Assembly: GCA_030435675.1 (NCBI GenBank)
Contig: CM059622.1
Location: 15,500,001 to 15,564,000, forward strand
Direction: 5' to 3'
DNA: 64,000 nt
From: Steinernema hermaphroditum
Taxonomy: Eukaryota > Nematoda > Chromadorea > Rhabditida > Steinernematidae
Of this stretch, positions 45,210 through 56,859 are shown piece by piece. Numbering within the stretch: the stretch's first letter is position 1; each line of letters begins with the position of its first letter. The notes under the pieces were generated by a model, which saw nothing but the letters and a program-made list of their open reading frames with translations, was not told the origin of the DNA and did no database searches. Position numbers and translations under genes: made by a program.

Positions 45210-47419
45210 GCCTCGTATCTTGATCGCTAAGACATTTGAGTACCAGCTAGTTTTTACCAGCGCAGTATGGTTTAGACAATTCGCCATGCGAGAATATGAG
45301 GTGGACCGACCGTATTCCAATCAACGAGTCCTAAACCCGAATGATCCAATAAATAAGTGACACACAGATGTGTCAAGCACGTACAACTGTAACTTGCCCG
45401 GTGTAAAAAACTCGGTACACATTACTCTCATCGTGACGCTCCAGTAGGATAGAGCAGAGCAAATTAATCGCCGATATTGCGAAGACAACACACGACGAAT
45501 TTAGCTTTAGCTCACAAGGTTTCTAGCTAAGATATCATAATGTACGACCGATACATGATAAACAAGTTGCGCCTCATACGGCTTCTGGAAAACATTATGT
45601 TTTCCCATTTTCATTGCTCTTTGGCTTTCCACTGCTAATGAACATTGGCCTTTACGTCACATTGATTTCGAAAACAAAAAATCACTCGTAACAAGGCTGA
45701 TGGTAATCCCTCTCATATCCTCTTGTCATGAAAGGCGATGTGACTTAGATTCATGAAATCAAGTCATGAAAAGGCTGTGATGAATGATTAACAAAGGCAC
45801 ATTTTTAAATTTTACCACATATATAAGTGTCCTATTCTCCTCATTTTTTGGATCTAAGCATACCTCCCTCGAACGGAACGCAGTCTAGGCGACTACGAAT
45901 GCGATCCATAATAGGGAAAATTTCAAAGAAAAACAAAGGTCTACATTGCAATAGATTCTAAGGCTGAGGTGTGTGTAGGCCAACTTGCGTGCCAAGGGCA
46001 AGATCGACGACTCAGAGGGGACCCGTGTTCTGGATATGAAGAGAATTTTAGGATGGGACTTTTTTAGTTTTTGGGCCTTGTTTTGATATATATTGACAGA
46101 ACAGACGATCGTTATTGAGAAGAAAAAATCGCCACTAGACGCAAAGTCGCTGCAGCGCGTGACGATCCGAATGAGGAGCGGCGGTCAATGTTTAGATTAT
46201 AAATGTGCACAGATAGGATTTCACTATGGCGTCGAGCGATTTGCATAAGTCGTCGGCACGCGCCAAAACAATCAACGCCCACCTGTGTTGGGACTGTCAC
46301 TACTTCCACCAAAAAAACACACGGGATTCCATCGACCTCCACGTCGGAAATAAGGAGACTCGAGACTCGTATAGAAATATTCATTATAGAAGTTTGTGGA
46401 GATCAAGAAAATCTGCATTTCTTTGCATTTCCTGGATACTGTAGACGCCAGAGAGCAGGTTTTTTTTTGTACACGGTTCAGATTTGCGCCCTTCAGGTGT
46501 GATGGGCGTGGCTGCTTCCGGGGACGTCGGTAGAAGCCAGCCGGATGCTTCTGAGCCGACGCAGCCCATACCACGACGCCTTTCCCATCGAGATCGGGGT
46601 TGCAGGAGAACGTCGTGTTTTTTGTGTGTGCAGATGACAAGATACCGGTAACTAAAAACACACTAAAGGACTAGCCATCAATCAAAGAAGACACCAGTAG
46701 CTCTGCTGGTGAAGGCTGGCGCTCATAGACACGGCTTTTATTCCAGTTTGACTCAGTAAACGTGGATGCCCTATGGCTTCAATTCATAACCGCATGTATA
46801 AGAAGGGATTTTTATTTATGATTTGTGATTTGGAAAGAAGACAAATTATGATTTGTTTGTATCATTCAGCGACTTTATTTCAAGAATCAAGGCAGGAACA
46901 AACAGAGGACGTTAGTTGCAGCAGGGCTCATTCTTGGCCTGGCGTTGATGTTGAATCGGTCGGTAGTGGCTTTGGTAGTTTCATGATCCATCTGAGAATC
47001 GACAAAACTTGGGATGCGGCAGCGGATCTTTTATTGAAATCACACTAGCCGTCTGTGAAGAAAACATCAGTTTGTACGGGTATCGGTGTGGCCGATTTCA
47101 TGCATGACACAACCCGACATTTAATACCTATACCAAAAAAGAAAACTTTGATATTTCAGGTGGATTTTCCTGGACAGTCTATCGGTAATGCGGTTCCCTC
47201 TCCTCCTCAAATTTGTCACTTCACCATCAATAAGGTAGGCGTCTCCGTAATTGGCTTGTTTTTCGATGCATATATGTCACATATAATTGCTCCCCATGCA
47301 ATTTCCCGACAGTGAGATATATTTATCGCTCATATCGTCATGGTCACACATTCGGAATTCTTCTGATTTCGAGGGGAAAGATGAGGAGAGGCGCTACTAC
47401 TGATCTGCTTTCTTCGCAA
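45210..47419. other. Intergenic, one GC-rich patch
   Basis: The GC-rich patch at about 46.13-46.66 kb is open in more than one frame on both strands. The minus-strand frame has CNPDLDGKGVVVWAASAQKH, which I do not recognise. An unidentified exon there is possible but unsupported. The rest is AT-rich. Confidence 0.4.
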
Positions 47420-47721
47420 CTACTGTAGCCACATGTATCGGTCGGGACTGTACATGTCAGGGTCGAGGTTGAAGTCGGTGCCCGAACCCAGGCGTGACGC
47501 TCTCTTTCCGAATCTATAAACTACCGTACTCTCATATCTCATGACGTGCGAACTCACCGCATGCGTCCGGTCATCGCCTTGCTCTTGAGCTCGCTGAGGA
47601 GGCTGTCGAACTCTCCGGGATTGCGACGGATCATCACGTGTCCCGGCGCCGCATTCGCCGGGCTGGTCACCAAAATCGCGACGCAGAAGAGGGAAAGAAG
47701 CCATAGGAGTAGGGACTGCAT
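47420..47721 (-). CDS. flp-27: FLP-27-like RFamide neuropeptide precursor
   Basis: Two exons on the minus strand, 47721-47558 and 47513-47420, join in phase 2 across a 44-bp GT-AG intron; 85 aa. The N-terminus is a signal peptide (LLLWLLSLFCVAILV, cleavage near ANAA). Splicing creates TGRMRFGKR: Gly gives the C-terminal amide and the dibasic KR is the cleavage site. The peptide core EFDSLLSELKSKAMTGRMRFG strongly resembles, from memory, C. elegans FLP-27 ([20 protein letters not shown]). The precursor is therefore expected to release one long peptide ending in RMRF-amide for secretion from neurons; its receptor is unknown. A TATA box (47761-47770) lies about 40 nt upstream, so the 5' leader is very short. 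The tail after KR (LGSGTDFNLDPDMYSPD) is acidic and of unknown function. Confidence 0.9.
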
Positions 47722-47760
47722 AGTGGAGGCAGGGGAATGATCAGGGCCACGCTGCGTCCC

Positions 47761-47770
47761 GCTTTTATAA
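47761..47770 (-). promoter_or_regulatory. TATA box of the FLP-27-like gene
   Basis: Minus-strand TTATAAAAGC, 40-50 nt upstream of the ATG at 47721. Confidence 0.7.
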
Positions 47771-47774
47771 CTTC

Positions 47775-49370
47775 CCACAAACAATGCTCGCGGAACACAC
47801 CCACTTCTGCTTGTGGAGGCGGGTACGTGTATTTCGGGAAATCACGCACGAAGCATTTCCCTAATGAACTTGAACTGATCAACTATGCACTGCTGCAGGG
47901 GTGCTGCAGGGGGGTGTACGATTACTGTAAGCTGTCGACTTGAAACAATGCGGATTCCTTTGGCGCATCAACGATCAGAAATCGACGAATTTGTCCTTTT
48001 TTTACGACGTAGTGATGATGAGCATTTTTATGTGCCAAAAATAGCGAGACGATAATCGTTTTCGTCTTTATTACTCTCAATTGGCGCACCCCCCTAAACG
48101 ACGATTTGCTGTTTTGACGTCGTAGGAATCGTGGAGGTGGCTTACGGCGTTATTGTTGAAAGGCACATGAGGGTCGTCCATTTTGATAATTAGGCGAAGT
48201 TCGACACAACTGCATTATTTATTATTTTAGGCACCAACAACCTAATCTCGGCTGATTATAAGCATGATGTCATGCGAGGAATGATCAATGAGGATAGAGG
48301 AATACGGTAGTTGTTTTGCGAACATTGTCCAAATGAGGACGGTCTGTTTATGCGTAAAAACGGTTTCTATCGACATAGGCACGATCCGAGACAAGGGCTG
48401 GTCTGCTTGGGCATTGAAAACGAACAAAGCCACGTTATAGACTCAAGTTCAAGCCGTTGTTTTTCTTCACAACTGCTCCAAGGAGAATGGCGGGCAATCG
48501 TGTCGGTGGTTCCGAAAAGATTGCCCTGATTTTCAGTAGAAATTACGGTAGCGACACGATTCCCTGCTGAACCAGGTGATATGGTTGAGCAAGTGATTTA
48601 CGCTATGAGGTTGAGGCGCCTGCCTAGACTGTTCGTCTGCATAGGCTGTGACATGTCTATGTCTACCCTCAATGCACAAGTAGACTGCAAACGAAGGAGA
48701 CAATAGACTATGCGTCTAGTTAGCACGGAACACTTGCAAAACTGTTCTGATACAATTTTGCCAGCTGCAAGAAAATATCGATTCCACTAACAAAGAATGC
48801 TGGACTAAATTTGGTAAGCTGTATTTTGAAGAACACAATAAGCTTGCATAATATTTACGTTCAGTAAGCTGATTAAGCAAGATTGTATCATATTGCAGCA
48901 GTTCGGATCCCGACACGATCATCTTGCCACGACAAGGGGAGATGTCTGCAAAATGTTTGCTTGTCTGTCGTTCATCTCGATTGCTCAAAAACCCTCAGAA
49001 CGGTTTGTCAGCTAATGTTACAAACTCTCTCGGAGTGGTCAAATTGCCGCTTTGAGGGAAGTGGGCATCAATATCACTTGCCATTTGTGCGAGCGCCGAC
49101 GAAAAACGCTAATGATGCCGCTTTTGAGTTTAAATTTGTGCTCCACGAGCATCCTTAGTCAATAAGGTGGCGCTTTCCAGTGATTTTGGGCACTGGATTG
49201 CATCACCTGCCCGTGACGATCACAAATTTCACGCGCATTTTCCTTGCCACAAACGATGTTTCACATAATCATGTCATTTTGCTTTCAGATCAGTCGTCGG
49301 TTGGCCTTTTACCCACGAAGAAATCGACGTTGACTGACATCTTCTCATCGGGAACTAGCACGAAGCGCGG
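47775..49370. other. Intergenic between FLP-27-like and VPS13D-like genes
   Basis: No supported gene. An acceptor TTGCTTTCAG at 49279-49288 lies about 90 nt before the VPS13D ATG and is a candidate spliced-leader acceptor. Confidence 0.5.
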
Positions 49371-49376
49371 TTACTG

Positions 49377-52060
49377 ATGTTGGAAGGAGTCGTAGCGTGG
49401 GTGCTGAACACGTACATCGGCGAGTACCTTGAGAATCTGAACACTGACCAGCTCTCCATCGCTCTACTTCAAGGAAAGACTAGCTTGTTTTGCAATTTGC
49501 TCACTGTTCGTTTGTTTCAGGTCAGGTAGAGCTGGAAAATGTTCCTCTCAAGAAGACGGCGCTCAAAAAGTTCGATGTACCCGTGCAGGTGAAGTCCGGC
49601 TTCTTGGGCAAGCTCACGCTGAACGTTCCGCTTCCTCATATACGCAGTGCACCGTGGGTTGTGAAGATCAGCGACTTGTTCGTGTTGCTTAGCCCGTCTG
49701 ACGGGAAATACGATGCGGAATTTTTTGAGCGATATGAGCAGACGAAGAAGGAGCAGTTGTTGGAAGAGTTGGAAAATTTTCACAAGGTAAACGTTGATTC
49801 ATTGCCAAATTAATCTAGTTAAGTTGGAAACTGATTCTTGGTTGTTCATTACATTGGCGTTCGTGAGAAGGTTATCATAATTTTGTTAACACGAATATGG
49901 ATAGTTAAGAAAGCGCCAACATGCAAAGTCTCTTTGTTTTGCTGCGAAATTTGGGAACAACCGCTTGCCACAATACAGCGACAATTCAGACAAAAAGGTT
50001 GCAAACAAAGGCACTCATTTTGCAGAATCGTGAAGCGGTGGGAAACAGTAGGAAACCAACCTATTTCACAGAGATCTGCTTGACAAAATTATTGCCATTG
50101 CCTGCAGTCTTTGTTTGGCATTAGACATACATAAGTATCTGTCCAGCTTTGTCTGTGGGATAGTTTTTTCTGTGTTACACCCACTTTATATTCCTTGAAA
50201 ATGATCGTAAATTTACTGTCTATTTCAGAAACAACTCCTTGAAGCGCTACGAATTCGCGTACCCAACGAAACCGATCAGTCCTACGGTTCGTGGTGGGGC
50301 GCCTCGCTCGTTTCCACAATCGTCAACAACATCCAGCTCATCTTGACCAATGTACATATCCGTTACGAAGACGACGTTTCGCTCCCGAACCGCCACCCTT
50401 TCAACTGCGGCGTCAGGATTCAGAAAATTTCCGTACAGACGACCGACCGTCAATGGGTTAGTAGTCGATATCGGAATAAGCTGAAGATGCATGTTTAGAA
50501 AGCTGGCTTTGTTCAACCCAAAGAAGGCGAAAATGTCTTCAAGGTTCTTGAATTGCAAGGCCTGTCGATTTACTGGAATAGTGGCCAAGCGATCCACAAG
50601 GAGGTCGCCTCGTATAAGGATTTGCGCAAGATCTTGGCTCCTGACGATACTCGCAATAACAGTTTTGTTCTGCAGCCGTTCAACGCAAGCCTAAAAATGG
50701 AGAAGAACTCAAGTAAACTGCCGTTGAAAACAACGAATCCTCCTTCGCCTCGATTTAAGGCAAGACCGTTAACATTTCTATTGTGATCAACTTCTTCTAG
50801 TTCGACTTCTGTCCAGAACGAGTCATCATCGAGCTTTCAAGACGGCAGTTCACAGAAATACGTCTTTTATGTCAGGAGTGGACGCTTTTCGATCGAGCTC
50901 GACAGCACAGAAAGGGGCGACCGACAGTGAGCGTTTCCGAAGACGCGCGTTCTTGGTGGAAGTTTGCCTATAGAAGCATCAGTGGACCCGCCAGGAAGAA
51001 GCGCTATAGTCAGACGTGGCGCTTCGCTTTCGAGCGCGTGAAGCAGCTGAACACTTACTGTCGCGCATATAGAAGTCGCCTGCTATGGCTGATAGAACAA
51101 GAGGAGGCCAAAGAGAATGCCGAGGAGGAAAGCTATCAGTTTGTGCTTGACTGTAATGAAGACGTCGACGTTATGAAGGCGATAGAACGAGATTCTCAAT
51201 TCACGTATCAGGTATCGGCAGTTCTTACCGAAGGTTACTGCAACAACAGTTTAGGAGCTTAATGTGTTCCGTGAAACTGTGTTTCGCCGATTAATGAAAG
51301 AACGAGGGAAGTCGGAATTGGATGCATCCGTCGGTGGAAAGACGCTTAACGAGAGCGACCTTACTGGCGTTCCGCGAACGCCGAATCGTAAGTGCAGGAC
51401 TGCACCGGTGCAATCGCAAGAGACGTGGTACGAATGGGTGAGCAGCTGGTTTTCATCTGGAACCAGTTCAGGTTGGTCTAGGTATCATACCTGTTTATCT
51501 TTGAAGCATTTAGAATATAAGCGACCCGAGCCTAAGAAGGTGGAATCTGTTCTCTTTGATGTGCTGCCCAACGTGGAGGAACGTCATTTACCTCCATATC
51601 TGCAAGAGTTGGAGAAACAACTGGAAGATGAAATCATGTACGTACTGACCGAGTCGTGGGACGACTCTACCGTACTGCGGCGTGATGCTCTTTTCGCCGA
51701 GATTTTGCTTCATCTGGAGAAAATGACTATTCGTTTCGTTGACTTCGACGAGGAGGTATGCCGCAATTACTGTGGCTAACTGATAGCTGGTCGATTTAGC
51801 TCGGAAGAACTCGTGTCCTTGCCATGGACTTATGGAATGCTGTTGGACGTCTTCACCTTTCGCCTCGTGAAAACAGCGCCACCGTAACGCTTTCCGTCGG
51901 AGATATGAGCATCCAGAGGCTGCATACCGAAAGTACAATCTGTTGTAGAGTGACCAGTTTGAATACGAGCTGGGTATTAGCACGACATGTTAGAGCACTA
52001 CCGTATCTGTTATCGCTACTATTTGTTGACTTGTTGGCGCCGCTTGCACGTATCTGGTAA
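49377..52060 (+). CDS. VPS13D-like lipid-transfer protein, N-terminal part only (truncated)
   Basis: VPS13 proteins are bridge-like lipid channels at organelle contacts, usually over 3000 aa. Exons: 49377-49473, 49521-49786, 50229-50456, 50499-50759, 50801-51211, 51255-51471, 51514-51755, 51800-52060; 1983 nt, 660 aa. The start [19 protein letters not shown] with [14 protein letters not shown] and [10 protein letters not shown] is the Chorein_N domain, closest to VPS13D. Later landmarks: [25 protein letters not shown], and WYEWVSSWF. Similarity fades at about residue 620 (near 51.93 kb), then a unique tail reaches a TAA. The rest of VPS13D is not in the window. Intron 1 (49474-49520) begins GA (CAAG|GAAAGA) and intron 4 (50760-50800) begins GC (AAG|GCAAGA). 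It is either a real short paralogue or a gene broken by rearrangement. Confidence 0.85.
49474..49520 (+). other. Apparent GA-AG intron in the VPS13D-like gene
   Basis: Protein similarity ([17 protein letters not shown]) fixes the junction at CAAG|GAAAGA ... TTTGTTTCAG|GT. The donor is a standard GTAAGA with T changed to A at position +2; length 47 bp, typical here. No GT or GC nearby gives the right frame. Confidence 0.7.
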
Positions 52061-52335
52061 GCGTTGTTATCACGTGATATCGTGTTCTACGTGTTTCCGA
52101 TATAAATGATTATGTATGGTGGATGAATATTGGGAACAAAGCATCGAATAGGATTTTTATTTGCACATATTCTATAGCAGCATAATACCGACCAGGCCAA
52201 ATACGATTATGATCGCCCCGTAATTCGATTACCCGTAGAGGAATGAGGTTTTACCAGTTTTTCCTTCGGCCATCAATTCGACTCTTCTACATCAGCCAAC
52301 ATCGTCCTCAGAGAACTTTTGTAGATCTAAATATC

Positions 52336-55300
52336 CTAGATGAAGGACAATACTGCGTACATGTCACATACGTTGTCGGTTACGGTAACAGGCGAATTGA
52401 AGATGATGCCCACACGCACTTTGTCGTTGTATCGGAGACCGTGGAGCAGCTTCGGTGTTAGTAGGAAGTACTGCGTTTTCGCCAGCGAGCCTTCGGAGGC
52501 CAGGATGTCCAGCATCATCTCGAACACCTTCCGCTCATTCCGGGGATCCATGCCTTGATTGATCTCGTCCACGCATCTGAACGGCACCGGACAGAGCTCC
52601 TGGAGCGCCAACATGTAGAGCATTGTGCTCACGCTCCGTTCGCCACCACTCTGTGATTTGTCGTCGAGTCGCCGGAGAGACGCATTTTCGCGGAACTTCA
52701 CGTAGATGTCGATGCCGTACTCTTCCATGTGGTACTAAAAGGAAACTGGTAATGAGTGGTCATCGGATGGAGGCTGACTTCATTTTCTGGCACGCAGAGC
52801 TTCACTTCACCGATGCAATTCAGCTGCGAGAAGAACTTGGTGAAGTTGTCACTGATCTTCTCTACCAGATGCTTCACCGGTTCTCTCCATGCGTCGAGTT
52901 TTTCCGACAGCTGTGCTTCTGAGATCGTCAGCTGAAAACAAACGTTAAATTAGGTTACAAATGTCGTGCAGATTAATTATCTTGTTTTATTAAGTTGTTT
53001 AAAACTTACTTTCTCACGCAACTCGCGAATGCTACCATCTATTTTCTCCTTCTCCTCCAGCGACTTCGTATGCCGCTCCACGTCCGTTGCACTTCCCGTC
53101 ACTCCGGCGACATTATTCCGCGCGATCTCCTGATCTATTCGGTTCTGCAGCGCGGTCACATCCCGTTCCACCCCCTCCTTCTCGAAATATTCTGTCAGCT
53201 CTTTCAGCTTCCTTTTATGACTGCCGTTCAGTTCTGATGGGTCGACGGACGGGATGTGACAGATGTCGGAGAAGCGCGCGTTGCTCCGCTGGAACGCTTC
53301 CTCCGCTTGACGGAATTCCCTGGCGAGATACGCGATCTCCTCCCGGATCGTTTCCATCTCCAGCTGCACTGCCGTTTCCTTCGTCCGTTGTTCATCCAAA
53401 TGGCTTTCTGCTTCGTGACACGATACTGCTGCCTCGCCGAGTTCTATTATCTTCTTACTCAATGCTTCCTAAACCACAGCATATTATTAGAAGTGAAGAA
53501 GTAAAGAGTCCCACCAATATCTGCAATCGCTTTTCCCCCCTCTGCAGCGCCTTTCTCTTGCACATTTCATTCCGTTCCTCTAGGGCCTTTTGCGCGTGCT
53601 CCACCTCAGGTCTCACGTCCAGGTGACAGTCGAGCTTGACGCATTCTGCTTCGAGTTTATGTTTCAAAGTCCTGAGCTCCGTTTGTTTTCGTTTCTCGAC
53701 TTCCCTTTCCTCAAAGTAACGGCGCTGTTTCTCGGTGTACGCGTTTATCCGCTCCTCAACGGCACCTCTCTCCTGTTCGAACTTAATACGAACACGTTAG
53801 ATTCATAGCATTCCAATAATTCTCTCACTTTTTCCTTCAATTCGCGGTACTCTCTCTTGACGTCCGTGAGGTCAGTTTCACTGGGCTGGAAGTGCTCGTT
53901 GACGAAGTAGCTTTGATCGCGGAGTTGGTCGATGCGGATGATGGGATCGCCAGTAAACGGCGAATACTTCGTGTGACACCTTATTTTCGGTGTGAAAATC
54001 AATGGATGCGCGTCACCGATCTTAGCAGCCACTTCTTCTAACTTATGGTTCAAACGATCCGTACCGATAGGGATCTGATGGATCTGGAAATCGCAAAAAT
54101 TATAGCCTATTTTGGACGAAAGAAACTTGCACTGCTGTTAGCCATTAGGAAAGCCATGACCACGTCAGGAGCCTCGATCATTTCACTGAGAAAGTTGGTG
54201 AAGCCCATGTTACGCATGCTGCTCGAGATCTGGGGACGAACGCCTTCGTACTGCCGCCTCTGTTCTTCCTTCATGATGGTCGTGTTGATCTTGAATCGTT
54301 GGGAGTGCATCAGTCGCTCGTCATCTTCACATCCAAAGATGAACATGGCCATGTCACGGATGGAAACCGTGTTACACAAGTACCGCGGAGCGGATCTGTC
54401 CTTCAGGAAGATATCAAGGAAGGGAATGTAGACGGGGTACTTGAAGCTCCCCAGATTGTTCTTATAGAATTGGTACGCCTGGAGGATTTGTAGATGCCCC
54501 ACGCTCCGCTCCGACTGCAGGTGCTCGATTTTGCTCCGGAGCGCTCTCTTGCTCTGTTCGCCTTGGCGAATGATATCTGAAATTTTTAAATGCCTTAAAA
54601 TAGAATGGACCGGTGTAGCTTACATTGCTCTTTGTTCTTAACCTGCTCGTACTGTCTGCGGATCTCTTCCTTCAACGCTACCACCCTATCCTTCTCCTCG
54701 CTCAGGGCCTGATCTTCCTGTGAGAAGTCCTTCGGCACATATGCATCGTTCACCTCCTTCCAGTTTTGCCGAAATCCAGCGATCCTTTCCTCGAGCACTG
54801 CCCGTTCATTTTCCCAATCATCGAATTTCGTTTTCTGGATTTCGAAGTTCTTCTGATTTTCAGCAATCTGAACCACCGAGTTAATTTATCATTCTCTTCA
54901 CGAGAAACGTCACCTCATCACCCAATTTGCGCTCTCTCAGCAAATCATATAGCTCCTCTTCCATGTCATTCATCTTTTCTTTCTGCAAATCATCCTTCAT
55001 AATAAGAAACTTTCGGTGAGGCCCACCTCCTTGCCGAACTGGAAGCGACTCTGTCGGAGTTTCTGATCGAGCGTAGCAATCGTGCGTTTCACCTTTTCCT
55101 CATCCTTCATCTTCTTCTGCAGCGTGTTCTCCTTGTCCTTCTTCGTGGACACCTCATTCTGATAGTGCTCGAAGGCGGCCTGCGCTTCCAAGTATGCGAC
55201 GCACTCTTTCAGCTTGTTGATGTGCCTATTGCGAAGCTCCTGCTCGTGAAAGGCTTGTACTCGAGGCTCCAAATCGCTGATCGTCTTTTTTATTCGTTCC

Positions 55301-56178
55301 AGTTCGGCTTCTAGCTTCCGCTTCTCCTGCTCCACGTCGTTTCCCTTCTTGCTCTCTCCACAGAGCTCCGTGTACTTCCCGTACAGACCGACTCCGAGGG
55401 CTTTCTGTGTGTTCTCAAGCAGCTTTTGCGAGTTCTGCTCCGAGAAACTTTTCACCTTATCCTGGGCGAGGAACGTGCACGGGTTGTCTATCTAAATGGC
55501 GTTTTCATATTATTGCACGGGGCCAGCGAATGAATTACTTGAATATTGAATTCTTTAATGACTTCATTTACTACTTTGTGAGTGACCTTTCTGCCGTCGA
55601 TGAAATATTCCGTTGTGCAGTCAGCCTTGCTGCCGGTTCCTTTTCGCAATACAATTCGGAATTTCTTTAGCTTTGACTCATTGTGATCGCGTCTAAACAA
55701 TTGGAGCAGTTAGTCATATCCAGTACAACCGCTCAACAAATGCGATAGAATGGAAACGTTGGGATTTCCGAATATTCCAGAAAGCAATCAATCCTTAGCT
55801 CACTTACATAGTAACTTCCACCCATCCCTCCTGCTTCCCGTGCTTCACGTAATCGTCCATGCGATCAGAACGGCCTAGTAGAGCCGGCTTCCCTCCGACA
55901 GCCAAGCAGATACCACAGAGAACGGAACTCTTGCCTAAAAACCGAATGAAGCCTCCGATTCGATCGTAAACCACGTACCAGTTCCATTGGAGCCGATGAT
56001 AACATTCAGATTAGGACTTGGATAGTAGCAGCCGTGATCGTATGTTCTGAAATTGAGCAGTGAAGAAGATCGACAGAAAAGGAGTCGAAACTCACAGAAA
56101 GTTAGTCAATTCTACTTTGGTTATTGAACCGACGGCGTAGTCGTTTATCGAGTAGCGCATTTCGTCGTCTTCGTCCAT
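52336..56178 (-). CDS. smc-5: SMC5, SMC5/6 complex ATPase, complete
   Basis: SMC5 pairs with SMC6 in a DNA-repair and chromosome-maintenance ring. Exons, minus strand: 56178-56096, 56046-55979, 55934-55808, 55692-55539, 55491-55027, 54982-54914, 54867-54624, 54576-54131, 54083-53829, 53781-53515, 53468-53010, 52931-52779, 52734-52336; 3189 nt, 1062 aa (human 1101). N-terminal head has Walker A GSNGTGKSS (about 46-53) and DNPCTFLAQDKVKSFSE. Two Glu/Lys-rich coiled-coil arms flank the hinge (about 403-640). The C-terminal head has signature SGGERS (about 959-964) and Walker B PFRCVDEINQGMD. Intron 8 (54130-54084) has a GC donor, AGT|GCAAGT. An acceptor TTTTCAG ends 19 nt before the ATG, fitting SL trans-splicing. 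The last 20 residues after FNSP could be intron read-through, so the exact C-terminus is uncertain. Confidence 0.95.
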
Positions 56179-56416
56179 TCTGATAGGGGACTTTGCTCTG
56201 AAAACGTGGACGGATAATTAACAACAATGGTTGGCATTTCACAGCACACGAAATACGGTAGATTTGCGCGAAATTTGGGATGTTTGGCGCCGAAACAAAA
56301 AGAGATAAAATCGAAAAAACACCACGAACGTGCGAATTTCATAATTTCAAATTTCGCGCCCAACATCCACACGCGTCTGCTAGTAGATACCGATTTTGAA
56401 CAGCCGTCAGACATGC

Positions 56417-56488
56417 TCCCATGTGGTCTAGTGGTTAGGATTCGTGGCTTTCACCCACGCGGCCCGGGTTCGATTCCCGGCATGGGAA
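56417..56488 (+). tRNA. tRNA-Glu (TTC)
   Basis: Same gene sequence as those at 2018 and 9455, here on the plus strand, upstream of the divergent SMC5 start; acceptor TCCCATG/CATGGGA, anticodon TTC, discriminator A. Confidence 0.97.
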
Positions 56489-56646
56489 AAACTTTTTGTT
56501 CTTAACTTCTATGTAATTCGCCTCGCCTACTTGGGTCTTGGGTCTGATTTGGCTGATTTCCTTTGCGTGGTCCCGCGCAAAGGAAATCGCAAAGGAAATC
56601 AGCCGAAGGCTCAAGAGTGGATGAAATGCTTTCAGTTTCAGTAACT

Positions 56647-56711
56647 GTTACGTCTTGCCGTAACACTGTTTGAGGGAGCGTAGGACCTCTACCTGGTGGG
56701 AGACCTCAAAC
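56647..56711 (-). repeat. Double-hairpin repeat, copy 1 (SL-like body without SL1 leader)
   Basis: Two adjacent inverted repeats: GTTACG...CGTAAC (56647-56664) and GTTTGAGG...CCTCAAAC (56668-56711). Nearly identical to 58421-58485. On the minus strand it reads GTTTGAG|GTCTCCCACC; the 15 bases before that do not match SL1. Confidence 0.8.
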
Positions 56712-56859
56712 GTTTGCCGTCGGGGAGTCTTTCTTGTGTCCTATCGAACGTTAAACTAACTCAAACGGCGGAAATCGCTAAAATAGATCTCCGATTTTAC
56801 AGTAGATTACGGTATCGCATACAATGTACGCACCTTCAGAAACATTTCCCACCAAGCAT

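Noticed and set aside
44745..45320. 191-aa minus-strand ORF
   Set aside because: Runs straight through the hAT-like element and has no motif, splice context or family similarity.
46112..46661. Possible exon with CNPDLDGKG and WAASAQKH
   Set aside because: No start, domain or flanking exon could be identified, and the GC-rich stretch is open in more than one frame.
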